Below, piece after piece: positions 33,791 to 46,099 of a DNA stretch of 64,000 nucleotides (its first letter is position 1; every line of letters starts with the position of its first letter). Position numbers and translations under genes: made by a program. The notes beneath the pieces are model-generated. The model was not told the DNA's origin and did not search any database. It saw nothing but the letters and a program-made list of their open reading frames with translations. This DNA is from Lucinisca nassula. Lineage: Eukaryota; Mollusca; Bivalvia; Lucinida; Lucinidae. The stretch lies in contig CAUZLF010000266.1 in the NCBI GenBank assembly GCA_963580285.1, positions 248,001-312,000 on the forward strand, read 5' to 3'.

Positions 33791-34448
33791 ACCAGTACTC
33801 TCAGTGCGTCTATGTTTATCAGCGGCCTCGGTCTCCGACAGCAAGTGCATCGGTCCTTCAATGGCCTATAATAAAATCAATCAAAACATTGAAAGATTCT
33901 GGATTCAAATTGAACTATATCTTTTATCACACACTGTGCATGTTCTAGAATACTCGAAGCCTGATTATTCTGAGCTGAATGCTGGCTCGATTGTGCTTAA
34001 GTAGACTTAAGCCCAGCATAATTATAAAGGGTAAGGGCATTAAAAACATCTCGTATTTCGTCGTAACAATAAGACAATGAATAGAATCAAGAACAGAATC
34101 GACTAAATCCATAATTTCACACTTTGCCACACCAAAGTAATGTGTGTTTACTGGATTTCTTCTATTGAGGCTTGCATGCTTCAAATATTAATCCTCAACT
34201 TTTAATAAATACTGAAATAATGCTCTTTGTCACCAGCTTGGTATCTCAGTCAACTTTGAAAAAGAATTTCAACTCAAATGCCTTTGAATTGTAATAGTTC
34301 TGGATTATTTTTCAATAGGCAATCTATAGTGATACATAAAAGATTAACAAGAGCTGGTTGTTGGAGTGCAGTGGTAACAATATGTACACCCGGAGAACCT
34401 CAGAAAATCACTCTCAGGATAGCATGTCACAATGCAGTCAGATTTTTG

Positions 34449-34720
34449 TGTTTTTATATGCCCCCTGCCACAAAGTCAGGAGGGGCATACAGTTTTTGCC
34501 CTAGTCCGTACGTACATCAGTCTGTATGTCACACTTTGTATTACTCTTCTTGTCTCCTTAACTCCTCCTACAGTATTTGATGAAGGGCATTGAAACTTGC
34601 AACATAGTTCAGACATGCAGTAGGAAACAGGATTCTGATCCAGCTCCTTATTGCAGAATTTTGTACCCTTGAACAACCTAAACATTTTCAGGGGTAACAA
34701 CCTACGTCATAGCAGAGATG
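34449..34720 (+). repeat. 'ATGCCCCCTGCC' mollusc repeat
   Basis: ATGCCCCCTGCCACAAAGTCAGGAGGGGCATAC stem at the start, then GTACGTACATCAGTCTG and TGATGAAGGGCATTGAAACT. A related later piece occurs near 35185-35235. Confidence 0.5.
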
Positions 34721-35437
34721 TCGTACCCATTTCAGAAGCGGCCATATTGGTGTAAATAGGGTAAATAAAATGCTTCAAACTAGATTTGTACATTACGAGT
34801 CTTCAGAAAACATACTTCAGCTGGTAACGAACAATATTTGCATCCCATCAGTGAGCTAATTCCACCTAGAAACATTGAAAAGGCTTCGATAGCTTCGCCA
34901 CAATATTTGATTCGGCGCTGCAAACAATGATAGTTCCGACATCATTGCCAAATCAGCTTGTGTCGAATTATTCAAACAAACGGCCACATTTCTGGGACAG
35001 ATTTCAGTATGTTTGAATCTTTTATGATCTAATGCACCGACTGCGCCTACGTGTTGTGACAAATGCCTTTTGTGTAGTAAACGCCGGCAAACCTAAGAAT
35101 GGTTATGACATCACTGCTCTGACGTACGTAGGTTGTTCCCCTGATTTTGGCCATATCCAAACATAGGTTAAAAAGTACTGTTCATGTCTCCAAACTCATC
35201 CTATAGTATTTGATGCAGGGCAGTTCAGTTCAGTCTTGATAAAGGAACAACTCCAAACATGGTTAAGTTTACTGGTACTTGACATTTTATTTTCCTGTAC
35301 CTTCAGTGTAAAACACTTATAGATCAGTACAATTTGAAGTGAACGCGGTCAACATGACTTCTTTTTCAATCACTTCTAATAATTATAAGGTAACAACTCA
35401 CATACTTCCTGTTTGCTCATAGTTCACTACACTGAAC

Positions 35438-35814
35438 CGGCCCCGATAGCTCAGTTGGTCGTGTCCACCCCGGGGAACGGGAGGTCACAGGTTCGATCCC
35501 GGGCCGCGACATACCAAAGTCGTTAACAATGGTACTAGCTGCTCCTCGCTTGGCACTCAGATTGACGGGGTAGGGCTAGGACTGGTTGACCCAGTGTCAG
35601 GATAATGTGACTGGGTGTGGTTTCATGTAATGTGTCTGGACAAGAGCTTATTAGACGATGATTATTATATGATGAGCTACTTGGTCTGGGACATGATACT
35701 TCAGTGAGGCAGCACTATAAAAGTGAGCATTGAGCTCCCTGTCCCAACCAGACGCTGTCGTGATATGACTGAAAAATTGTTGAAAGCGACGTTAAAACCG
35801 AATTCACACACCCA
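35438..35814 (+). mobile_element. SINE U (U1), tRNA-derived
   Basis: tRNA-like head with A-box GATAGCTCAGTTGGTCG and B-box GGTTCGATCCC (35491-35501), body GGACATGATACTTCAGTGAG, tail GAAAGCGACGTTAAAACCGA then ACACACCCAC. The inverse copy is at 41.0 kb. Confidence 0.85.
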
Positions 35815-35900
35815 CACTCTACACTGAACCCTCCAGTAACACTACTAAACAGGATACACTCTTAACCCATAAAATGCAGAGAAAACTGCGCATAAAAATG

Positions 35901-36073
35901 CCGTCTGCTAATGTTGTCTGCTGAATCTTCTTGCAAACTTTTAAAAATATTTTTGCATACAGGCAAACAGTGTGGACCCAGATCAGACTGCTCCTAGAGG
36001 AGCAGTCTGATCTGGGTCCACACTGTTTGCAAAAATGACTTTTAAAGTAACCGGCAGACGACAAAGCAGACAA
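35901..36073. mobile_element. MITE family F (F2)
   Basis: CCGTCTGCTAATGTTGTCTG / GGCAGACGACAAAGCAGACA ends. Perfect hairpin 35963-36030 with ACTGCTCCTAGAGGAGCAGT centre. Confidence 0.78.
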
Positions 36074-36169
36074 CAATTGTTGTGATTGGCATTATGAGTT
36101 AAAAAAAAACAATTTCCTCCACGGGTGCAAATTGATTTCTCTAACGGTTGACCCATATTGTTAATAATT

Positions 36170-36379
36170 GTCCAGCTAAACAGGATATGCTGTAAACCTT
36201 TCCAAACAGAGAAGATCCCTATCAGAAACCATCTAAACTAGACCTTCACTGTTTGTCATTCAATTTGTGAATTGATTAATAGGTCAATGGATTACAGCCA
36301 GTAATTTGATTGGTTGATACCCGGTAGTCGAAAATGGATGAGGCAAAATTAATTTATTCAGCAGCGCAGGATAAGGGTT
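36170..36379 (+). mobile_element. MITE A relic (A14)
   Basis: Degraded ends; recognised by CCAGTAATTTGATTGGTTGA and CAGGATAAGGGTT. The hairpin centre is lost. Confidence 0.6.
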
Positions 36380-36696
36380 CATGGAGCTAAATGTTTTTGG
36401 AATTGTTACCTCCCCTAAAAGTGTGTCCATTTTTCCTTAAGAGCAGTACAGTACAAGCCCTTAAAGCAATGATGTCAACCATCAATATTTCCAGTCACCA
36501 AAGGGTATAGTGTCACATGACATTAAATGCATACATGTATTTGTGGGTAAAAACCAATGCCCACAGCCTTCATAAGTCAAAAACAGTACATTTACATCAT
36601 TCATGAGATGTCATGATTTTCACAGCTGCTCTTCTCTTTCCTTTATACGTGATGTTAGAAGCACCAATGGCTTGAACTGGGGTGCTTCTGAAAATT

Positions 36697-37000
36697 TGTT
36701 TGTTTGTATTGGAGTTTAACGGCCAAGTCAACACTATTTAGGTTATTTTTTAGCTGCTCAGTTTACCTATCCACACTTTTCCTGGGCAGGCTTATACGGA
36801 AGTGATAACCAGTACAGTGCACATTTTTTTCACCAGAAACTGACAACTGCCCTTCTTGAATCAGCGGAAGGGAGAGAATGACCATAGAAAAGATTTCATG
36901 ATCAATATCCACAAAGAATGTTGCCCACCCCGGCAGGTATCGAACCCGCATCCTCCTTATCACAAGTCAGAAGTGCATCCGACTGAGCTGCCGAGGCCGA
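36697..37000 (-). mobile_element. SINE T (T3), inverse
   Basis: TTTGTATTGGAGTTTAACGG to the inverse tRNA head GGTATCGAACCCGCA (B-box) and CATCCGACTGAGCTGCCGAG (A-box). Confidence 0.82.
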
Positions 37001-37359
37001 CAGGTGCTTCTGTTAAATAAATTTCTTTACTACCATGTATACAATGTTAATTCAGCTTATAATGGGTTGTAGACGGAGTTATCTTTCCCTGCCTCCATGT
37101 ACATTGATTGCCTTGTGGTCAGCTATTTCCTCAGGCAGTCATATAGATTTGTCATTTAACCTTTGTTTTCTTAGAAGAATAATTAAGATCACAAAGAATA
37201 TCAATAAGTACATACATTAAATATGATTGGTGACACTTTGACTGGCCATTATCTGAGGCAAAAACTATACAGCCCTGGGTCAATTTAAGACTTCAGGAAA
37301 GCCAAAGCCATAAGCTACAAGTCATGTACATGTACTGTCACTTTTCTGAATGGCCAATC

Positions 37360-37572
37360 TTAACCCTTGTCCTGCTGAATATTCAAATATGCCACACCCA
37401 CTACTGATTATCAACCAATCAGATTGCTTGATGTAAATTATTGCAACAAATTCACAATCTGAATGGCAAACAATGTAGATCCTGATCAGATGGCTTCGTC
37501 AGAAGCCATCTGATCTGGATCTACATTGTTTCAAAGATAAGGCATATCCGGGATTAGCAGGACAAGGGTTAA
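37360..37572 (-). mobile_element. MITE family A, inverted (A11)
   Basis: TTAACCCTTGTCCTGCTG to CAGGACAAGGGTTAA; both TTAAs intact. Confidence 0.85.
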
Positions 37573-37794
37573 AGGTGTCTAAAACATCTGAATGAATGAG
37601 CTGATGCAGTAGTCTTCGGCAATGTTGCTCCGGAATTTGACAAAGACTGACAATGTGGTTTGAAGTCTGAAACATGTTCTAAATTTTATTCAATAGGGTA
37701 GCATTTCAATCTGGCAGAGTTTGACTGTGTCAAGATCATAATACCCCTACATAACAACATGCCTTGGTTAAAGCAACATTTAAAGGTCCATCAC

Positions 37795-38155
37795 AGGCTT
37801 CTCAGGCGAGCATTCTATCAAACTTTGCGTCCCACTGTCCTATCCAGCCACTGTGTGGGCCAGTGGAGCTCTTGTGGAGTTGTAGAAGACCTCTGTGCTC
37901 TCCCACAGAGCTCTTGTGACGTCGAAGGAGACCTCACTGCGCTGCTATGGTGACCTAACGACAACCCTAATGCGCCCATATCGACAGGGTTGTTCTGTGC
38001 ATGCTCAAAGTGCCCTCTGTCACTTCGTTGGCATTCCATGCTACTGCATTGCTACGGCAATGTTTGCAATTGTACTGCATGCACCTCTGCGTTTTGCGTT
38101 TCTCCTCAATGCCGTGGGATAGCTGTGAAAACGCGGCTCGGGTGTGACAGGGGTT
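37795..38155 (+). repeat. Repeat P, uninterrupted copy
   Basis: GGCGAGCATTCTATCAAACT ... GCCACTGTGTGGGCCAGTGG ... GCTCGGGTGTGACAGGGG. It serves as the reference that dates S13 as a later insertion in the other copy. Confidence 0.7.
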
Positions 38156-38185
38156 TTAACATGGTTCTGTTTCGGACCTCAATAA

Positions 38186-38368
38186 AAGTCCTTTTGTCAT
38201 ATAAGGGGTGTCAGGCCTATTTTTTTGTTTTTATTCCATTTTTAACAGAAAATTCTGTTAGTAAATAGCGCAGGCCCTAATCAGACGCCGCTGAATGCGG
38301 CGTCCGATAAGGGCCTACACTGTTTGCCAAGGTACCCCTTTAGGGATTTCCCTCCTACAATTGGTTAA
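38186..38368 (-). mobile_element. MITE family C fragment (C7)
   Basis: GTCATATAAGGGGTGTCAGG to CAATTGGTTAA; left quarter missing, hairpin present. Confidence 0.75.
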
Positions 38369-39768
38369 CCAGTGTAGTGCCCAGTCTTCAACTGCAATAA
38401 TTTGATGACTACATCCCTGAATCTGCGGACGGGAAAACAGAAAGCTGTTCACAAGCAGAGATGATTCATATACCGTAAGTGATATACCGCACTCTTGTTT
38501 TAAATTCTATCATGTGATTTGAATACATGCAATTATACCGTATAATTTGATTGAATAAATGTTGTTTTAACCAAATATTTCAGGACCTGACAAATCCACT
38601 GCCCAGCTTCCTGGGACAAGTCCAAATTTTGGCTAGACAAGTGATTTTTCATTCCACTTGCCCAGAAAAATGTACAGAAAATATAGGGAATATTGTAATT
38701 TCGAGCCAAAGACTACCGGTCAAGTCAGGTTGAAACTTGGATTTGTCAGGACCTGTATTTCATGATCAAACTCCACAAAAGAATGTTGAAGTATCTGGGA
38801 TCAAAGTCCTAAACTGCATGCATACAATATATCTGGCTGTAGAGAGGGCTGTACTTGATGACCAAATTTGTCATTCGGCCACCAAGTTTGCTGTATGTGT
38901 TACAGAAGGCCGCGTTATATTGGTTACCTAAACTTCATACAAGACCATGCAAAGCACGGTTTATTGCAAATTCAAGCTCCTGTACCACCTCTAAATCTTC
39001 CAAATTATTAACTTCATGTTTTAATGCCATCAAAAAAACATGTGATTAAATATTGCGACAAAGTCTTTGAAAGATCAGGAGGACAAAAGGAACATATTCA
39101 GAATGTTGTAGACGAATTGCTTCCCCATACGGCAGGGGCCTGACTTCTGCCCAAGGGGTCAAAAATCTATTTTGTAGAAATCATGTTGCATATCGAAGAG
39201 TGGAATACAGTGGTGCAAAATTATTGCCCAGGAGGCATGGCTTGGGGATCATCAGATTCAAAAAGAAGTATTTTGGGTCCTTTTATTGTGACATGATTTT
39301 CAAAGCACGGGGATATGCGATGACACACGATCGACTTGGTACAGTAGATATTGTATTATCCTTGAATAGCTAACAAATCTGACAACAGTTCAGCTAACAA
39401 TGCTTTGAACAACTGGGTCCCTGAATGTTGGATGGCCATAACGATCATCAGACTAATCCAAAATCCAAGCAGTAATAATTTTACTATCCACCAAGGAAGT
39501 ATAAGTTTTCTTCCTACTAATGCATTTTTATGATGTTTCATATGTGAAATATAAATTTTGAATAATTTCCTCCTCTAATCAGAAAATTATAATTCCTCCC
39601 TCTCAAAACTGAGATTTTAATCAGTACAAACATCTGTTAAAGTAGTTTTTTCACAGCTGTTATCTGGTTTATGTTTGTTTAAAAATCACACTGCATACTT
39701 TAAAATGTGGAATAGAATGCCATATAAACTCCAATTGTCATTCCATGGATTCTATATATTGGCACTCC
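38369..39768. other. Unassigned intron 1 sequence
   Basis: A repeated TTGACAAATCC/GACCTG...TTCATG segment near 38580-38770 hints at an old inverted element. No exon was recognised. Confidence 0.35.
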
Positions 39769-39779
39769 AATTGCTGAAT

Positions 39780-39944
39780 GGAGTGAGTGAGTGTTTGAGT
39801 TTATGTCCCACCAACAGCTAAGGTCATACGGAGATGGGACTTCGGTTTAAAGACTCATCCCAAAGTCTGGAGAAGTCCGCGATCGATCCTGCGACCCCTG
39901 GTTTACAAGGCGAGTAGTGTAACCACTACACCACGGAGGCTTCT
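39780..39944 (-). mobile_element. SINE V (V4) with tRNA part
   Basis: GAGTGAGTGAG tail, GTTTATGTCCCACCAACAGC, inverse tRNA-like GATCGATCCTGCGACCCC and GTGTAACCACTACACCACGG. Flanked by AATTGCTGAAT (39769-39779, 39945-39955). Confidence 0.87.
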
Positions 39945-40067
39945 AATTGCTGAATAGAATGGAACAACAGCTGGAGTTGCAACTAAGGTACATGTACATG
40001 GGTAAGTCTACTAACGTCAAGTGAAGCTTTTTGGGCATTACACCTCACGTTTACATGTAGCTACAGA

Positions 40068-40441
40068 TAGGGCTGGCTAATCGGAGCTGAAAGATAATCG
40101 GTTATCATTCCTGTCATTGCGATCGATAATCGATTAGTGATCACTGAAGATTTGGTCATAATTTTACCTGTCTGGCTTTCTGTCTGAGCATGACTCCTAC
40201 CATATACTGCACTTTGCCATGAGTATTTGAACAGACAGGCCTGGGCAAACAATGTAGACCCAGATGAGATGCTGCATCTTGGCCTGCACTGTTTGCCACT
40301 CATACAACTAGTTTAGGCGCAACTTTGGGTAGTAAATTGTACTTATCAAATAATTGACTGCAAGCAAACCGGTGATGATAATCATTTTTCAGGAACTTAT
40401 CTATTGAAAAATCGGTTATCCGATTAATCGTGTCAGCCTTA
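40068..40441 (-). mobile_element. hAT-type MITE family K (K2)
   Basis: TAGGGCTGGCTAATCGG to CGATTAATCGTGTCAGCCTTA, with perfect 8-bp duplication GCTACAGA (40060-40067, 40442-40449). Opposite orientation to K1; its hairpin arm is partly deleted. Confidence 0.92.
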
Positions 40442-40999
40442 GCTACAGATGGCATATTTAGGAGGACAATTTTCTGATCTCATCATAGAAATTGTCAATG
40501 TTGCAGGCGCTACCGAAGAAATAATTCTAGAGATAAGGAGGAGAAAAAAAAACAAGGAAAAGAGAGTTGAAGTGAAGAAACTTCCCTCTACCCTAATTAT
40601 CTGCTGCAAGTACATCAGTCTTTGCCCAACTGTAAGCCAATATCATTTGGCTGCCCTGGTGTTGAAAGATACATAGTAACTTTGCAACACAATTGTTGTG
40701 TCAGCAACTCCCTCAAATCGCTTCCCTACATTTCGGTTTCATCCCATTTCCATTCCAATTAACTCCACTTCCACTTCTGGGCTTTGCCAATAATCATACA
40801 CCATATGGAAGTAATAGTTTCTTAAGAATACTATTTTCATGTCAAGATGCCTTCTTTCTGTCTGAGTGACTTTTTCCAAAGAAAGACCCTTACACATGTG
40901 TAAATACAAATATAATGAAACTGAGCTGGACCGAACTGGGGCACAAGGAAAGCACCTCCACCCATCCAAGCATAGAGAAATATATTTGGCTGCATGGTG

Positions 41000-41297
41000 T
41001 GTGTATGTGAATTCGGGTTTAACGTCGCTTTCAACAATTTTTTAGTCATATCACGACAGTGTCTGGTTGCGACAGGGAGCTCAATGCTCACTTTTATAGT
41101 GCTGCCTCACTGAAGTATCATGTCCCAGACAAATTACATGATACCACACCCAGTCACATTATCCTGACACTGGGTTGACCAGTCCTAGCTTTACCCTGTA
41201 AATCTGAGTGTAAGGGAGGAGCAGCTAGTACCATTCTTAACGACTTTGGTATGTCGAGCCCTGGATCGAACCTGTGACCTCCAGTTCCCCGGAGCGA
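41000..41297 (-). mobile_element. SINE U (U2) with 14-bp target duplication
   Basis: TTGGCTGCATGGTG flanks it at 40986-40999 and 41298-41311. Inverse tRNA head GATCGAACCTGTGACCTCC. Confidence 0.93.
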
Positions 41298-41431
41298 TTG
41301 GCTGCATGGTGCAAATCCACATAGAGATGAAGCCAACCAAACTTGAGTACCCAGGTAAAGCGCTTACCGGTAGGTCTAAGCCTCAGCCAGGAAAAGTGGT
41401 GCGAGTCAAGACCGCTCCTTAAACCATATTG

Positions 41432-41812
41432 GTTTTTGTTTGTTTGATTTGAGGTTTAACGTCCCTGTCAACACTGTAAAGGTCATTTTGGAGATGTTGC
41501 TTCCAATTCTGTGGGACTTTTACCCGACATTGAGATGATGTTTGATTTGAAGTTTAACGTCAATACTGTAAAGGTCATTTTGGAGACGTTGCTTCCAATT
41601 TTGTGGGACTTTTACCCGACATTGAAATGAAATGACATCTCAAGCCCTGTCACCCAATGAAACCAATATGGTTTATAAGCATGGACGGTCCGACTTGCAC
41701 CGCTTTGCCTGGGTAGGCTTAGATCCTCTAAGCGGTTCACCAGTACTTGTGTGCGGCTGGTTTCAGCTCTGCGTGGAAGCATCATGCAGACCATCTATTT
41801 CTTTTTTTTAAA
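41432..41812 (-). mobile_element. SINE S (S17) with internal 3'-end duplication
   Basis: The first about 100 bases (TTTGATTTGAGGTTTAACGT...CCCGACATTGAGATGA) are repeated at 41540-41635 before the element continues to CATCTATTTCTTT. Confidence 0.85.
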
Positions 41813-42194
41813 GCCCTGATGTGCAGGTTCGGACCCTATTGGTTTCATTGGCGACAAAATTGGAAACAACATCTCCAAAATGATCTATACAGTGTTGACG
41901 GGGACATTGAACCTCAAATCAAACAAACAAAAAACATGGAAATGGGTGTCCTAAGTGCCTCACTACATGTGTACTACCTAAACCACAAGACGGGATGTCG
42001 CAGCTGTATGGGATTTCAACATTCCACATGGTTCAGATATGGAGGATTATCAGATTCATGGTTTACCATTTATCATGTCAAAACTGCTTATTAAACTTTG
42101 GATTCACCAAACATATACAATCCTTATTGTCAACTGATAACTAGAATAATGAGCAACAGAAATGCAAATATACTTATCATACTGTAGCTGGTAA

Positions 42195-42493
42195 TTTGTT
42201 TGATTTGTGGCTTAATGTTCCCGTCAACACTGTATAGGTCATTTTGGAGACGTTGCTTCCAATTTTGTGGGACTTTTACCCTACATTGAGATAAATGATA
42301 TCCCAAGCCCTGTCAACCAATGAAACCAATAGGCTTTATAAGCATGGACAGTCAGACTCACACCGCTTTGCCTGGGCGAGCTTAGATCCTCTAAGCGGTT
42401 TACCAGTACTCGTGTGCGGTCGGTTTCAGCTCTGCGTGGAAGGATAATGCAGCTCATCTATTTCTTGACAAGCCCAAACAGGTGGGGGCCACA
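42195..42493 (-). mobile_element. SINE S (S18) with 10-bp duplication
   Basis: TAGCTGGTAA at 42185-42194 and 42494-42503. Confidence 0.9.
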
Positions 42494-42565
42494 TAGCTGG
42501 TAAACCCATTAATTGAGGGTAATAGAAAACTGGGCCCAACTTTTCAAAACTAACAATGTTGTTAG

Positions 42566-42778
42566 TTAACCCTTATCTTGCTGAATATTCATTTAAGCCA
42601 CACCCATATCTGTTTATCAACCAATCAAATTACTTGATGTAATTTATTGCTACAAATTTATAAACTGAATGCCAAACAGTGTAGATCCTGATCAGATGGC
42701 TTCTTCAGAAGCCATCTGATCTGGATCTACACTGTTTCCAAAGATAGGGGTTGTTGTGAACAGCATGATAAGAGTTAA
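42566..42778 (-). mobile_element. MITE family A, inverted (A12)
   Basis: TTAACCCTTATCTTGCTG to ATGATAAGAGTTAA, complete hairpin. Confidence 0.86.
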
Positions 42779-42929
42779 ACCTAACACTGACACAGGATCT
42801 ACACTTTTTGCCACTCATTCGGCACAAAATCGGGTAGTAAATTGTACTTATTCAAATTTTAGAACAAGTATGGTACAGGTAAGGAGTTGAGATGTCGGAA
42901 AATTTAGGGTAAATACAGTTTACAGAGCC

Positions 42930-43130
42930 AGTTGTACCCAATGGAACCTTCCTCCTTATATATACAGGAGCAGAAGTCCATGGGTGACAGGAAATTTATT
43001 TGGAAAATAGCTGTACTTTTCGCAAACAGTGTAGGCCCTGATCAGAGGCAACATTCCGCGGCGTCTGATCTGCGCCTGCTGTGATTGCCAGGGTACCCCT
43101 TATGGGGGTTTTCGGTACAAAATAGGTTAA
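42930..43130 (-). mobile_element. MITE family B, inverted, eroded (B8)
   Basis: GTTGTACCCAATGGAACCTT to GGTACAAAATAGGTTAA; mismatched hairpin. Confidence 0.7.
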
Positions 43131-43684
43131 ACATGTATAACTGCATGTTCATTATTCTATTAATGAAGATGATTTATAATTTCCTGGGCATTATGGGAAA
43201 AAATAAATGCTCATATGATTTATTCTGACAGATAATGACATTAATATAGATAAAACTGATATAAATTATTTAAATTGTTCAATCTGCTGAAGCAAATTGA
43301 TGGAATTAAGACAATCCCCTCTCAGCATGTCCACAAGCTATACTTAACAGTGCAAACCTAACATTCGGACAGTTTTCATTGGGCAATAAAGAACAATTGT
43401 AATGATGTCATGAAGTCATTGTTTTCTTGTCCCAAGGCATTTTCATGCAGTGAAAGATAGATCATCTCTATGTCAAAAATATATACTTTGTAATATTTGT
43501 TGTCTTTTCCATAATCAAATATAATATGCTATTGTAATCTAAATAAACCCTTAAGACGCCAAGAAAAACTACATCTGAAAATTATCGTCTGCTTATGTTG
43601 TCAGCTGATTTTTTTTTGCAATCTACTGCTGTCTATTATCTGGGTCAAAACCTTTTGCTGCAAGAACATACATGTATATGACAT
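43131..43684. other. Unassigned sequence, ending in an F-type terminus
   Basis: Mostly unremarkable. CCCTTAAGACGCCAAGAAAA...GTCTGCTTATGTTGTC at 43549-43610 is the left end of a family F element without its hairpin. Confidence 0.4.
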
Positions 43685-43866
43685 GTAATGACATCTCAAG
43701 CCCTGTCGCCCAATGACACCAATAGGGTTTATAAGCATGGATGTTCCGACTAGCACTGCTTTGCCTGGGCAGGCTTAGATCCTCTTAGTGTGTGCGGTTG
43801 GTTTCAGCTGTGCCTGAAAGCATCATGCAGGCCATCTATTTCGTCAAGCCCCGATGGACGGGGGTC
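43685..43866 (-). mobile_element. SINE S (S19), 3'-truncated
   Basis: ATGACATCTCAAGCCCTGTC to AAGCCCCGATGGACGGGGG. Confidence 0.8.
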
Positions 43867-44096
43867 GTCTATGTGACTTATATCGCTGATCGTGGACATA
43901 TTCAAAATCCAGGAAAGGGTTCTATGTGATGTAAAGATGGTTGTCTACAAAACATATAGAGATCAAGCTTGCGAGCTGGGATACTGGCAAACAGGTTTAG
44001 ACCCAGATCAAAGCCACACACTGCACTGACTGATCCGCTATCACAGCTGGATAGAACTGTCTTAGTTCCTGCTAAAGACTATTTTGTCAGCTACAC

Positions 44097-44300
44097 TTAG
44101 CCCATTGTATGCAGGGGAAACCCCTAAATGGGTACCTTGGCAAACAGTGCAGGCCCGGATCAGACGCCTCAGAATGTGGCATCTGATCAGGGCCTGCACT
44201 ATTTGCTCACAGAATTTTCCATCAAAAATAGACCCTCATATGACAAATGGGCTTTACCAACATACAGCAATAGAAGAGTCCACTACTATACAATGGGTTA
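44097..44300 (+). mobile_element. MITE family C (C8)
   Basis: TTAGCCCATTGTATGCAGGG to ATACAATGGGTTA. Part of the middle is missing. Confidence 0.8.
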
Positions 44301-44496
44301 GAGACAATCCACCCCCAAGTGCTATCAGCCAAGGACCTGTTCCTGAAGCCGTAGCACCTACATTGTACTACACAGTACCACTGAGAACTATCAAACCCAT
44401 TTGCAGAGGCACGAAAGAATGTTGTGAAAGAAAATTCGCCAAATCTGATTCGTAGAACTGAGACCAATATTTTGCGGATTCAAATGTCACTCCAGC

Positions 44497-44670
44497 TATT
44501 CACCTTATTTGCATTATCTGGTGGTTCCTAGTCTGAAGGTTATCAGTGTTGGAAAAACAGGTAACCAGACCCCCCTGACCTTTCAAGGTCAGGGGGGTCT
44601 GGTTACATGTTTTTCCAATATTGACAATGTGCAAGCTGGGAGTCAGCAAATAATGCAAATATGGTGAATA
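44497..44670. mobile_element. MITE family I (I2)
   Basis: Same ends as I1, centre CCCCCCTGACCTTTCAAGGT. I1 differs mainly by expansion of its C/G runs. Confidence 0.85.
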
Positions 44671-45211
44671 GCCCACACCCACCTGCAATCCATTAGGGAC
44701 AATGAAGTTAGCATGACTAATTAGTAATAATCAGCACCAAATTCAATAAGTTACACACCAAAAGGGGAGTTAATTAACACAATTTATTGGGGCCAATAAG
44801 AACATTCACAAATCAATCGGATAACAAAGCACACAATCCCCGGGGAGAAATCATTGATTTAGCTAAATAGCTTAATCAATAACACATGTTTTAGAACTTA
44901 TTGTATATGAACTTTTACTCAATAATCTTGCAGTTCTTAGCTTAAAATGCAATGTATTGTAATTACAATTGTAGGTCATAATTATGTACTAAATAAAGGC
45001 TTGGAACATCTTGAAGCCAAAGTAGCTCACACTGACATGGTTTTATAGGTTACTGATATACAATGTACAATGGAAAAGCCTGGCTCAAGTTTAGGCACTA
45101 TAAGTTTAGGTGAGTGTTTGGATTGCATCTATGAGTACCCACAACATGTGTTTTCTTGAAATAAGAAAAGTATCAGTAGTCTTAGGATGAAACAAGATGT
45201 GTTTGTGAAAC

Positions 45212-46090
45212 CGCTGTACGACAAAACATAGAAAGACAAAAGAGAGAAGCGACACAAAATAGATAAGTCAAAACATAGACGCGACATTTAATAGATCGAC
45301 AAATAATAGAACGACCAATAATAGAACAATAAGTGTGAACGATAATTACCTGACCGTTAGGCATTTGCTACACATCATTGAACATTCGCTCACTCGATCA
45401 AGTCTACTGATCAGTAAGTGGACAAACAATAGCTACGTTTAAGCACCGACCGAGAAAATTTTGATGACTCTTGGACAATATTCCAGTGCTGCTTCGGCTA
45501 CTGATGCATTGCGCCCTTTGCCTCTTACTTGGAGAGAACACCCGTTTCCTCCATCTATTTGGTCTGTGTATGGGAGAACCCTGGGGAGCGAGCCTAGGAC
45601 CACAAACTTTCTTGAAGGTTGGCACCGACGTATTAGTTCGATTCTCGGACAGGCACATCCAAATATTTGGAAATGTTTAGAATCTCTTAAAGGGGAGCAG
45701 TCAAATACTGAGTTGAGGAAGCGGAGAATCTCTGTCCACAAAATCTAACAAAGCCACATGAGAACAAATAACGGACACACATGTATGGGCTTTCTGGAGG
45801 GGTTGGCACATAACGTATTATATTAAACGAAGCAGTATTACTGTGCCTTAAACTATTGATCGATAATCAACCGTCCGCTGCCTCAAAATTCCCGAGATAC
45901 GTTTACAATAAAAAAAAGTATTCTTGTCGAAAAATGGATGGATTGCTATTTCCGAACTTTTTCGATGTTATTTCGATGTTTTTTCGATGTTTTTTCGATG
46001 TTTTATTTCTATGTTTTGTCTTTCTATGTTTTGTCTTTTCTATGTTTTTGCTTTTCTATGTTTTGTCGTTCTATGTTTCGTCATAGATCC
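45212..46090 (+). mobile_element. MULE-type DNA transposon remnant
   Basis: Imperfect inverted ends (CGCTGTACGACAAAACATAG at the left; the right end, inverted, begins GGATCTATGACGAAACATAG) run on into repeated CTATGTTTTGTC units. Flanking TGTGAAAC at 45204-45211 and 46091-46098, extended by one mismatched base, matches the 8-9 bp duplication of MULEs. It carries the transposase C-terminus below. Confidence 0.82.
45461..45748 (+). pseudogene. MULE transposase C-terminal fragment
   Basis: The frame reads FPPSIWSVYGRTLGSEPRTT, then NFLEGWHRRISSILGQAHPN and IWKCLESLKGEQ. The pattern FPPxxWN...RTNNxxEGWHRxxxxLxxxxHPxIWxFI is characteristic of the end of animal MULE transposases. The catalytic DDE region is absent, so the element cannot move by itself. 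Peptide resemblance is from memory of the family. Confidence 0.8.
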
Positions 46091-46099
46091 TGTGAAACA

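Larger units (their letters stand above)
40945..41940 (+). mobile_element. SINE S (S16) broken by U2 and S17
   Basis: Pieces: CACCCATCCAAGCATAGAGA...GGCTGCATGGTG (to 40999), GCAAATCCACATAGAGATGA...CATATTGGTTT (41311-41430), and GGTTTCATTGGCGAC...CAAACAAACAAA (41838-41937). Confidence 0.75.

Noticed and set aside
35438..35515. Possible tRNA gene with B-box GGTTCGATCCC
   Set aside because: Continues into the SINE U body, repeated with a target duplication at 41.0 kb; tRNA-derived, not a tRNA gene.
45404..45741. Minus-strand open frames of 84-100 codons
   Set aside because: Antisense shadows of the MULE transposase fragment on the plus strand, which has the recognisable motif.
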